From Gnetum montanum (lineage: Eukaryota; Streptophyta; Gnetopsida; Gnetales; Gnetaceae), in assembly GCA_015680685.1 (NCBI GenBank), contig MNCI01019108.1, positions 594,792 to 658,791 on the forward strand: a stretch of 64,000 nucleotides of DNA, written 5' to 3'. The notes beneath the pieces were generated by a model that saw nothing but the letters and a program-made list of their open reading frames with translations, was not told the origin of the DNA and searched no databases. This document shows, one piece after another, positions 1 through 10,765 of the stretch (positions are counted from its first letter, which is position 1; every line of letters starts with the position of its first letter). The position numbers were made by a program, and so were the translations under genes.

Positions 1-316
1 TACCTATTGAATTTTTGTAAAGTGTATAATTTTGTTTTAATGGACACTCATTTTTATAACAATGTATAATATGGTGTTGAGAGTTAATTAAGAGTTAGTT
101 TATCTATCTTTCAGTTAATAAATTCCATGCCTTCTAATTTTGTAAGAAACTTGGTCCTTATCTTGCTCACTTGAGAATAAGTTTTTAGTTAGTCATGTGA
201 GTATGATGAGACATTAATAAGATAGGCTACATCCATGACATACCTCCTAATTTTTTAAGAAACTTGGTCCTAATCTTGTTCACTAGAGGATAAGTTTTCA
301 ATCAGTCATGGAGGTA
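1..316 (+). mobile_element. 3' internal end of an Athila-like element (F), with duplicated polypurine tract
   Basis: This stretch lies directly upstream of LTR F and holds no open frame. It contains two tandem copies, about 131-232 and 244-345 (offset 113 bases), of a segment that includes the polypurine-tract region (TCATGGAGGTA in the second copy) and the first bases of the LTR (TGATGAGACAT). The same tract, usually TCATGGGGGTA, precedes the 3' LTRs of the other family members in this window. The remainder of element F lies beyond the left edge. Confidence 0.6.
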
Positions 317-1192
317 TGATGAGACATCAATAAGATAAGCTACGTCAACACAACCCCATTGATGTATCCCCATTAACACATGGTAGGATGCACTGACATA
401 GATACATTGATGGTAATGTAATCACTACCTATATAAATGTATGCACCCTTTTCATTTATGGAACTTTTCAATCATAGCCTTAGCCAAACTCTTATAGTTT
501 CTTTTCCCTAGAGTTAGAATATTTTCCCTCTAAGTGCTTGCAATGTGTATCTAAGAGATTGTACACAGTTTTATTTGAATGCCCATGTACCTTAACACAT
601 TGTCTTGACAGCAATAAAATCGAGATTTCCTATATCCATTGCAACACTTAGACTACCTTAACTTTACTTTTATGAACTTTACTTTACTTTCATTTTTCAT
701 TATTATCCATAATCAAGTAATTAATATTATTAATCATAAACTCGTGAGTACGACCACTTTGAGCATAATGTGTTAATGCTTGGTAATCCCAACAATGGAT
801 ATTTGGTACACCTAGTAATAGCCACTTGGTAACATAGTAGTATAAACATTAGTTCGAGATGTGTACAACAAGTGGGAATGGTTACTCCAGAATAGGATAG
901 TTAGTTACTAGATTAGATAATCAATTGTTAAACCTCTATCCAATCATCTAGCCATTAGGATGACAATATATTAAAAATAATTATAAAAATATACATCATA
1001 TGCCTTAACCACACTTAACCATACGTACAAATAAAACACTAGTATGAGTTAGGAAGACAATGACCTTGTTACTACATGATTCACTAAGGAATATTGGCCA
1101 TTTGGATAACTAAGTCTACAGAGTTTGACTAGATCACTAGTGAATACTTGTGATTCGTATGGTTGGGCATAAAGGATACGTATTACTCATAA
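317..1192 (+). repeat. LTR of Athila-like element F (3' LTR)
   Basis: The LTR opens TGATGAGACATC right after the polypurine tract and ends near TTACTCATAA, a decayed form of the family end CTCATCA. It contains a TATA candidate (CCTATATAAATG, near 430-440), a CAATAAAATCGAG poly(A)-type signal near 612, and the family-typical 'cttggtaa..c' phrases in U5. It is closely related to the LTR at 55653-56520 (same R/U5 wording and spacing), so the two form one subfamily. No open frame is credible here. Confidence 0.75.
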
Positions 1193-1345
1193 GCTTTACT
1201 CTAAACTTGGATTTGGGATTGTCATGATCATGTATATGTATATACATGTATAGGACTTGTTTAGAGTGAAACATCTTGCCAGATTTTTGAGGGCTTTATG
1301 CTTGTTTAAAACTTTTTACATTGGCAACTTTAATTAGTAGGTTGT
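1193..1345. other. Short spacer between LTR F and element A, with inverted repeat
   Basis: This spacer separates the end of LTR F from the start of the 5' LTR of element A. It contains an inverted repeat with arms ACTCTAAAC and GTTTAGAGT around 1199-1270, enclosing an alternating AT-rich stretch (atgtatatgtatatacatgt). It could be a remnant of a small non-autonomous DNA transposon or simply host DNA. No gene is seen. Confidence 0.4.
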
Positions 1346-2212
1346 TGATGAAATAAACTTTACATGAGCCACGATATCATATCTATGACATTGTAGCTCT
1401 ATATACATCATCATTGATGTGGTGTAGTGAGTCCTATGCACCCCTATAAATACCAACACTTGGTCGCATAAAAAAAACTTTCATTAAAGTCTTAGGGAAA
1501 CTCTTACAGTTTGTTTTCATAGTTTACACTTAGCAATAAAGTGAATGCCCGTAGTGTGGTGTTGAACAGTTGCACATAATCTTTATTCGAGTGGATTGTA
1601 CTTAGGCACAGTTCATGAATGAAAATAAAGATTAAGATTATTTTTCACCATTACAATTCATTTTCCTTAGTTTAATTTTTACTTCTTTAATATATTCACT
1701 TAGTTTAGTTCTTTACATTTCTTAAGTAGTTTACTTTTCTCATGTTCATTAGTAAGGTAGAATGAGTGCAACTAGTTTTAAGCATTAAGTGTAATCATTT
1801 AGAAACCTAGTAGTAGTTTCACTTGATTCACTCAGTAGTGAACTTACTTGGTAATCCCAGTAACAGTTACATGAGACCAAGACATGTACAACAAGCTAGG
1901 AACGGTTGCTCATTGCCATAGTATAGGATAGAGTTACATTCTTGTTATCATTTAGATTTAGATTTTATTCTCATCTCTTATTATGAATACACTTAGGAGT
2001 AACATGAGCCTACAACATCAACATATCACATGCCTCACTTAAAGTTAAACCATATACTTGGTCTTCACTAACTCGAAGTGAGAAGATAATGATCACGAAC
2101 AGATTATCAACCACTGGCATACTTGCATTGTCCATCCAAAGATTACAATCTAGTTGTGCGTGAATGCTCATGACTTGTATGGTAAATTGTTGGAATACCC
2201 AACTGCTCATCA
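1346..2212 (+). repeat. 5' LTR of element A (Athila-like Ty3/gypsy)
   Basis: The LTR begins TGATGAAATAAAC and ends AACTGCTCATCA, so the termini are inverted (TGATGA/TCATCA). It carries a TATA box (CCCCTATAAATACC near 1444) and CAATAAAG near 1532. The LTR at 31353-32268 matches it along its length, by eye roughly 85 percent, which indicates an old insertion. The five bases before it (GTTGT) match the five after the 3' LTR (ATTGT) at four positions, as expected for a mutated target-site duplication. Confidence 0.88.
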
Positions 2213-2213
2213 T

Positions 2214-2231
2214 TGGCACCATTGCCAAGGA
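2214..2231 (+). promoter_or_regulatory. Primer binding site of element A (tRNA-Asp type)
   Basis: One base after the 5' LTR reads TGGCACCATTGCCAAGGA. This is the plant Athila-type primer site complementary to the 3' end of tRNA-Asp (TGGCGCCGTTGCCGGGGA), with CpG-decay changes. Element B has the same site with fewer changes. Confidence 0.8.
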
Positions 2232-2355
2232 TGTACCAATCTTTTCTTAGTAGTTGATTTCATAAAGTTTATTGTATTAAGAATCACAAAGTTTACCTCT
2301 CACACTTGAATTAATTCTTTTTAACACACACACTTAACAGTGTCAAAAATAGAAT

Positions 2356-4257
2356 ATGGCTTCTACATTTAAGGAAAAGTCACCACCTATGAAAAAAACT
2401 TATAAGAGTCATGATAAGGAATATAATGAAGAAGATTGGAGTGTGCCCATGTAAACTAGAATTTCATATGCTCATACATATCCATATTATCTTGATTTTG
2501 CATTTATCTTCCACTAGGATACAAAGCTAAGATGGAGAGATTTATAGGAAAAAGTTATTTTTCCTCTTGAACATTCAGCACCATCAATGCTACAAGCAAC
2601 ATTAATGAGGTTGAACCTTGGTCATGCACAAGAAGGATACCATGTTACTAAACACATGACCAAGCCATATCAACCTATAGAGACACAAGTAAGAAGGGAT
2701 GTTGCCATGGAGACAAGACATGAGAACAACAAAGGAAAGAAAGTAACTTACAATGTTTTCCTAGAAGAAATAAATGATGATACATTCCTAATGGAAAAAC
2801 TTCACCAAACTCATGAATACCATTCAAAGACACCTATCATCCATCTAGAGGAACCTATCAAAATACAATTGCATTCAACCCTTGCAGAAACAACTAAGAG
2901 AGATACAAAAGACCCCAAACCTAGGCAGAGCTCAAGGTCTAAAGCATTCGTAGAAGCACAAGAGAATAAATCATAGATTCATAGAAGGAGAACTAGCCAA
3001 CACTATATCCTCACAATCATCTGTGGAATCCAAGAGGAGGGAACGAAGACTAAGAGAATATGACAAGAAAAGATGAAGAGACCATGAGAGACATGAACAT
3101 AAGAAGAATGTATCCTTAGGATGAAGAAGATGACTATGAATAGAGAAGAGATAAGATCAAGCATGAAGAAAGGGAACAACACTATGAGCATCAAAGTGAT
3201 CATAACTACAACAGAGTTTATGAACCCAAAGATCATGAAGAACACCTACTGGTCACTTGCAACATCATTAACATTAGAGAAGAATGTATATCCCTATCAA
3301 GCATGTAAAGGATAGTCGCATTAAGTGACTAGACATGAATAACATTTTCAAATTTGAAGGTAAATATAATGTGGATTCACAACATCATCTTCAAACATTC
3401 CACGATGCCTATGCCCTTTAAAACATTGAGAGATGGTACCAATCCTTAGAACCAGAATCAATCCCAAGATAGAGTACCATGCTAGAGATTTTTAAAGACA
3501 AGTATCAAACTTATTCCTGAGTGTCTAATATAAGAAAATAAATCCAAGAATAGAAGCAAAAGACACATGAATCCCTTGATGCAATAATGGGCAAATATTA
3601 TTCATTACTGTATAGATGCCCAGGCCATAGATTTTCTCAAAGGGAACAACTAAGACATATTATTAATGGGTTATGAAACAAAACAAGAGAAACTCTTGGG
3701 GTATATTCCCATGGTAGATTATCAAAAATGATATCTCATCGAATTTAAAGACTAATAGACTAGGTGGCCAAAGAGGAAGAAGAATTAAATAAAAGAGAAT
3801 CAGTAGAAGAGTACAATTGAGATCCCACAATGATAAAAAAAGATGTGAGAATGTGAGAAAGATAAAAAGAAGAAACCTTGAAGGACATCATTCAAAAGAA
3901 GACTCTACTTATTCAAAAATCAATCAATGAAATTATGACAAAGGTAGAAAAAATGTGGGACTTACTGGATAAAAAATTCACTACTACACTCAAGATAATA
4001 GAGGAAAGGACTGAACAAGATCTAAACAAGAATAAGGAAAAGAAGAAAAGAAGAGATAATGGACGAGAGAATTACAAACATAAAGGAAACGTTGCTATAG
4101 TTGTAGAACTAACAAACTCTAGTTTAGAAGATAAAGGGGAATGCAAAGTGTGCCAATATGAACATCCAAATCGATGTTGCCCTATCATGGCCCACTTGCA
4201 AGAGTCTGGGGCATACGCACTCAATCTAAAATTTTTCAAGAAACAAATGCCAAGATA
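2356..4257 (+). pseudogene. Degenerate gag of element A
   Basis: The reading frame starts at ATG 2356 (MASTFKEKSPP...), parallel to the gag start of element B (MPSSHKSNSPP...), and breaks repeatedly. The capsid-like part (about 3340-3800: WYQSLEP, FKDKYQTYS, LDAIMGKYYSLLYRCPGH) corresponds to intact stretches of gag in element B. The best open piece is 3878-4258, which is lysine-rich and ends in a zinc knuckle, CKVCQYEHPNRCC (CX2CX3HX4C), for nucleic-acid binding. The earlier open piece at 2587-2976 is a less conserved linker. Gag forms the virus-like particle; this copy is dead. Confidence 0.75.
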
Positions 4258-4639
4258 ATTACCCTATCTACAAGGTAATTTCTAAAAGCCTTATAAACTA
4301 TCATGCTATCCAAGCGAAGCTTATCCTTAACCACAAGAGTAATACCAGCAATAGTGGTAACAACCACAAGCATGGAGGATGCCACCACTAAGGTAGCAAT
4401 ATCCATATAGGTAACCAAATCCTTATGGATATTACGTTCAGTGTCCAATCTCTTGGAAATGCTTCATTTCACACTTCCTCCCACTACTATCCATCAAAAT
4501 ATTACAAACCCACTGCTTCAAAAATGGATCCTAATCTTTATGCATATCAACCAACAACCAATTCATCAATCCAACCTCCTAACTCCCTACCACCGATACT
4601 ACCATCAATTATGCTAGGAAAGCTACCAACATAACCGTA

Positions 4640-6530
4640 GCAAAAGAATGTTACTAAGAAATTCAATACACAAGGTATGCTAATAAATGGACCTAAATCC
4701 AGGAAACACCCATTTTTTAGAAAAAGTTTAGAAAGGGTTCAAAGTATGAAAAATTCACCTACATTAATCCCATCCACACATACTCCTCAAGGGAACACCA
4801 AGCTTCCACATCCTATAGATCCAAATTTGACTACTGTCATGCTCACCCAAACTATAACACATTGGATCAAGTTAGAAGCACTTCCCTAGAAGAGAATATA
4901 TCCTAGAAGTTCATTAATATATCTCCAAATAGCAAGCCATAAACCATGCAAAGCTCTACTAGATTCTGGGTCATGAGTAAATTTAATTTCATAAGACATG
5001 TACAAAGCCTAGAATCTTTCTCCACTAAAGAAGAGTAATATTTGACTAGAGATTACAAGTCAATCAATAATTGTCCCACTTGAATAGGTGGATAATGTCA
5101 TCACCACCAAAACTAAATAGTCCTAAACTATTGATTTCCTAGTTATACATGTGGGGAAAAATAAGGGAGATTTCCCTATAATAATGGAAAAAGCATGACT
5201 TAGCATTGTGGATGCTAAGTTAGGAATCAGAGACTTGTCCTTGGAAATTTCTAAGGAAGATGAACTTGGAATTTTATAGAGACACAAAGTTCCATGTAAT
5301 ACATGCAATGATAACAAGTGCACTTATGTGCAAAACATATGGGCCATAAAATAATAAACTAATACAACATGAAATGAATGTATAGAAAATATGTGTATGC
5401 AACAATACATATATGTAGCAACCACCAAACAAGAAGGTACCCAGTGGCTAATTACTGAAAAAGAGATAGAGTCTAAAATATGCATAGAAACATTCACTCA
5501 AATTACAAGTGCTTATGTTGAAGAGATTGATGAGTTAGAATAATTAAGAAAGAAAAATTCCTATGTACAATCATATTAAGAAGAAGATATTAAATGGGGA
5601 AAATTAAAGATTTAAGACAAGTATGAACTAGAAAATTTTAGAATTGAAAGCCTTATCGAATGTACTAGAGCATGCTTTTTTAAATAATAAAAAACCAATA
5701 ATTATTAATACCAATCTTGATAAAGAGAAAAAGAAAATATTACTAGAAGTGTTAATTAAATGGCCAATGACATTTGCATGGTCCTATGATGAAATAACAA
5801 GTATAGATATGCGCATATGTTAACACCAAATCTATATGGATCCAACTATTAAATCTCACTGCTAGCCTCAAAGAAGATTGAATCCTAAATTCAAAGAAGT
5901 ATTCAAACAAGAATTGAAGAAACTATTAAAAGCAAGGTTCATCTATCCTATAAAAAATAGTAAATGGGTTAGTTCCGTAGTCATTTTTCCAAAAAAAGGT
6001 GACAAGTGGAGGGTTTACATTGACTTCTGGTTATTGAATTTCACAACATTCAAGCACCCTTTTTCTTTACCATTTGTTGACCAAGTCCTCGATACTATTT
6101 CAGGACATTAGTATTACAGTTTCCTTGATGGGTATAACGGGTATAACCAAATCCACATTGCACTAGAAGATCAAGAGAAGAATACCTTTACTAGTCCGTG
6201 GGGGATGTTTGCCTACAAGCAAATGCCTTTTGGATTGTGTAATGCTCCCACTACTTTCCAAAGACTAGTATTAAGCATCTTCTAAAAAATAGATTGGTAA
6301 TGGAGTGGAAGTATTCATGGATGATTTTTCCACTTATGGGGTAGACTTCAAACAAGAATTGGACTGACTAAAGTGGGCTTTAAAGAGATGTGTTGAAACT
6401 AATCTAAAGCTCAATTAGTAAAAGAGCCATTTAATGGTTCATGATGGCACTATTCTAGGGCATAAAATATCTCAAAAAAATAGAGGTAGATCCTAATAAG
6501 ATAAATGTTGTCACATTTCTACCATATTTA
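4640..6530 (+). pseudogene. Degenerate protease and reverse transcriptase of element A (pol, part 1)
   Basis: The protease region (about 4840-5330) contains ALLDSGS, the retropepsin D-S-G active site, followed by NLI-type and MEKAWLS-like segments that align with the protease of element B. Reverse transcriptase (about 5690-6480) shows FPKKGDKWRVYIDF, FLDGYNGYNQI (first catalytic Asp), FAYKQMPFGLCNAPTTFQ, and the catalytic box FMDDFSTYG at 6314-6340. FMDD in place of YxDD, followed by FS-YG, is typical of the Athila lineage. Stops and frameshifts occur throughout, for example after TISGH at 6109. The domain is then cut by unrelated DNA near 6530 and resumes near 9385. Confidence 0.8.
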
Positions 6531-9385
6531 TGGAACAAATTTTATAAAGTAAGATCTAAGAAATGAAATTGCTTAATTAGCTTTTCAAAGATGACTGGAA
6601 AATGAGAGTTAAATTATTAAAGGGACAATTTCATGAGAACCATAATGGAGAAAGGTGTTCTTTATGTAAATGTGCTTATTTTGAGTTCATAAGCTTAGTA
6701 AAGTGTTCTAAGCATATGTTATGAAGAAATTGTGGTATTTCTATATGCATTGGAGGAGATGAAATCTAGAAATTGATTTGAAATTTGTAAAAGGAATTAT
6801 TTGCAATTAGATTTCCATTGATTCCTACATTTTGTAAGTCCATTAGTTTATTAGTTAAGTGTAGTAATAAATTGAATGTTTCACAAGAATAATGAAATGA
6901 AGTGCATCCATTTTCTCTATGCATATGCAAAGAACTCTATAAAAAATCAATGAATAACTTCATCACATGGAAATCAATTACTATGATATACATTTCAATT
7001 TGTAGTGGTTTTCAAATGATGGCAGAAAATTAATTTGTAGAGCTAAGAATCTTAAATTAAACAAAGGGAAAATACCCAATCTAAGTGCTCAACAAACTTT
7101 GGTTAAACATTGGAAGAGCAAGATTGTAATTTTGACACAAAATTAACAAAATCCTTGTTAAACGATGTTTAAAAAATAGTTAACAAAAGTTCTTAAAAAT
7201 TCATTGATATTTCAAACAAGAACCCTTGCCATAAAAGGAAATTATAGTAATACAAAGTATAGTCATAAACAAACAAGAACTCCAGATTTACGAAAGGACA
7301 AGCCCAGCAACTATGCAAAGGAGTAGATCTATACAAATTGGTGTTCTAGAAAAATAATCAAAACTATGGGCAACAATAATTTAACATTTCAAACAAAATC
7401 CCTAAAGCAATAGCTACTGAATACTGAAAATTTGCAGGTCTAAGAACCCTAAATGGAGGGTATCTCTCATAGCATCTTTCACAGCAACACCTAGGTCTAA
7501 AAGGCAACTCCTCTCCTACTATGCGCATGAGAGTTCGATTCTCTAGGGGATTATGTAATTGCAAGGCATAGATGCCACAAATCAAAATAGGGCATTAACA
7601 CCACAAAGCCGGAGTAGGGCTTGAATCCATGATTTCTTCTCTGTGATGGAGGCAACAGTTACTCAGTAGTACCAGGCAGTCATGAGTGCTAGAACCAAAT
7701 GCAACATTGGTGGAAGTGCCATCCTAATTCATAGCAGTAGGATTTAGAGAAGAGAAATGTAAGACACATTAGGAATGCATGCAATGGAGGCAACACAACA
7801 GCGAGCATGGAGGCCATGAAGATAAGCATCGATGTGAGGACGTGTCAAAAATCAACCACATTTGTTAAGGTCATATGACCTTCATAATGATTTAATTCAA
7901 AAATAAAATGAATTATTATAAATGAATAAATAAGGTTTATTTAGATTACAACCTTTTTTTAGAAAGGGAAGGTTTATGGTTCCAAAATGGAAGAATTTAT
8001 AATCATAAAACTTTACTTTTTGGAATTTAAAATTTCCAATTGAAGTTATAATCTCCCATGAAGGTTATAAATAGACCTCCTTAATATTTGTACGGTTATA
8101 ATTGATAAGGAGATACTTGCCAAATGTGGCTTAAAAGTCTCATAACTTCCATGGAATTCATAACTCCCAAGGAAATTATAAATTTATATTCCTAAAATAT
8201 TTGTAAGATTCTTAACTCCTCATGATTAATGTAACTACCCAAAGCCACTATAAAAAGGCTTTAAGGTAGAATGAAGAAGAGGAGAAGAGGAAGATACTTA
8301 AAATGGACATCTGATGAATTCTTTTAAGATGTCTTGCTAAAGATATCAATTTGGCTACTTTGTTTTAATCCTATGAGTTCATTTCTTCCCATCTTATTTT
8401 AGTTTCCTAGCTAATGGTTTAGATGGTATCATGCTTGGCATTTAATTTTGGGATTTTTTCTAGGTTTCTTTTATAGCTCTATTTTTGCACAATATTAGAC
8501 TCCTACTAAGATTTTCCATAAAAGAGCTTATGTTGTTGAAAAGCCTCAATAGCAATTTAATAGTAATCTCTTAATGAAATTACCTATTTTGAGTATAAAG
8601 AATCTAGGAAAATCTTCATACTTTAATGGGACTAAAATAGCTTCTTTATTTTTAAAGTTTATTGTCTTGGTATTTCAATCAAGAAATTATCAAATTTTTG
8701 AAAGCTCTATTGAATGCAATCTTTGACAACTATTAACTAGCCAAAATAGAGACTCGTACTTTGTAGTTTGCGCAATGATTTTTGGTACTATAATAAGCTT
8801 GTCTTTATGAAATTACTTGTTGAGCTCATAAAGTTTGGATAATTCATAGTTATTGAATTAGCAATAGCTTTATTACAAATTGTTTACTTCTATCAATTTA
8901 TCTTTCTTAAATATTTGAGATTTCACACATATTTGCTTTCCTTTCTTTCTCTTTTTAAGTCCATTGAATCTTGCTCTATTTCTAGTTTTCTTGTAAAAAT
9001 TTCTCTCTAGGGGAAATTAGGAGTAGATTAATAGAATTTTGTTTAAATGTTTTATAAAATTTTATTTGTTACAAGTATTAGAGGGACCATATAGACTAAG
9101 TGATTGAAAAAAATAAGAATCTCCAACAACTCACAGTATTTGACAAGGTTAGCCAAATCTCTTTTATGATAGCCAATTACAATTTCATACATAACCCAAT
9201 CATTTCAACATTTGCAACAATAAACACATACTCACCTTTAGTACATTTTATAACTATTGAGTATATTTGGAGGTATTTGGACCTTGGTGTTGCCAGAGAC
9301 TAGCAAGGACCTAAACCCTGTTTGGAGAAGCTTGCTGGTAGTCTAGTCCCAAACGATTGCCAATAATAAGAGTCATTTAAAATAT
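6530..9385. mobile_element. Unidentified insertion splitting the reverse transcriptase of element A
   Basis: Reverse transcriptase homology stops near 6530 (after FLPYLW) and resumes near 9385 (KDIKSFLSDIGYYKRF), so about 2.85 kb has been inserted. The insert has no long open frame. A possible LTR-like part begins near 7834 (TGTGAGGACGTGTC) and has a TATA candidate (CTATAAAAAGGC, near 8257). Its last part (about 9240-9330) resembles 34330-34400 (shared 'gccagagactagcaa'-like wording), suggesting a second family copy right of element A. I found no clear terminal repeats or target duplication, so class and orientation stay open. Confidence 0.5.
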
Positions 9386-9741
9386 CACCCAAAGGTCATA
9401 AAGTATTAAGGACATCAAATCATTCCTTAGTGATATAGGATATTACAAAAGATTTATTATGAACTTTTCAAAGATATCAAAGCCACTAATAGAACTTACA
9501 AACAAAGATGCACCATTCCAATGGATGGGATAGTGTGAGAAGGCATTCAAGACATTAAAGCAAAAATTGGTGGAAACACAAGTCCTCTGACTTTAGATTA
9601 GTCTAATCCCTTCCACATTATGATCAACGCTTCAAACTATCCACTAGGAGTAATACTCACTTAGCTTGATGATTAGAAAATACCATATTACATATACTAT
9701 GCTAGTCGAAGCATCACAAAAGCATAACTTAATTATACCGC
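9386..9741 (+). pseudogene. Degenerate RT thumb/RNase H of element A (pol, part 2)
   Basis: Translation gives KDIKSFLSDIGYYKRF, FSKISKPLIELTNKD and FQWMG.CEKAFKTLKQKL, the classic junction between reverse transcriptase and RNase H in Ty3/gypsy pol, then a decayed YYASRS..AQLNYT segment near 9690-9735. Element B enters immediately after this (9742). The rest of RNase H and most of integrase are absent on the far side of B, where pol resumes only near the integrase C-terminal half. Confidence 0.75.
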
Positions 9742-10765
9742 TGATGAGTGGCAAGGTACCCCTACACTCAACCATACGTAACAAGCGTAGCATGCGTGAT
9801 CCAGTCGAACTCTGTAGACTAAATGCCTACACGCCCCATGGAACACTTAGGGTTAATCATTCGTTGTCTTCCCAGACTTACTTGTGTTTGTCACGATGTA
9901 TGGTTAAGTAAGTCTAAGGTATATGATTTTTATATCTTTTATGATTTTATGTCTTCTATGCTAAGAGCGAAGGGTTGAGAAACTAGCTAACTCTAACTAA
10001 GGACTAAGTCTAAATTAACTAGCGTTAGCATCTGTTCCCACTTACCGTACACACCCTGAACCGATGCAACTATGGCTACCAAACGCTAATCATTATTGGG
10101 ATCACCACACGTAACGCACGTGCTCGAAGTGGTCATACTGAGGCACTTAACTAGGAGGAAAGGGTTGAGAGAATCTATCTAGCCTAAGTGCAATGAGCAA
10201 CTGATTCCTTGACTAACCGTACACATTCGCCATGCACGATTTCCACTGGGATTACCAAGCATAGATCCTGGATACACCACTGGGTTACCAAGTAGTCACA
10301 CGAGATGCTCGTAATCAAGTCGTACTCATACCGCATGCAACGAGCAGCCGATTCCTTGACTAACCATACACATCCTTAGATGCTCATAATCAAGACGTAC
10401 TTGTACCGCATTCTAGGAAAGTAATAAATAGCAATTAAATAAAATCCTATTCCATGCACTGCAAGGTTTATCCAATCAAGTTCGTCTTTATTGTCATACA
10501 CAACTTGTGTTCAGGTACAATGTTGCTCAAATAAATATCTGTTCACTCTAGGACTCCTACTGTGGGCACATGGAAAATAATCTATCTCTGGAGTGATCAA
10601 ACTGCCAGAGCTTCACTACTTCTAGACCAGGATGGGAAATAAGGGGACTGCCGCCTCTTATTTATAGATTTGGCGACGGACCGTGATATCACGTACGCGA
10701 TATCGCAAGGGACAACACGATATCGCATATGCGATATCGTGACTTATGCATATCGCATCTCATCA
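9742..10765 (-). repeat. 3' LTR of element B
   Basis: Read on the minus strand the LTR begins TGATGAGATGCG (10765) after a GGGGGTA polypurine tract and ends GCCACTCATCA (9742). U3 carries two palindromes, one perfect 24-bp (10717-10740; arms ACGATATCGCAT) and one near-perfect around 10685-10704. A TATA box (TATAAATAAGAGG, near 10666) follows about 20-50 bases downstream, and ACAATAAAGACG near 10495 is a plausible poly(A)/R-region signal. Small open frames on either strand here are not genes. Confidence 0.88.

Noticed and set aside
7490-7560. tRNA-like TTCGATT loop with GAGAG/CTCT stem
   Set aside because: No matching acceptor stem, D arm or anticodon arm could be built around it; probably chance.
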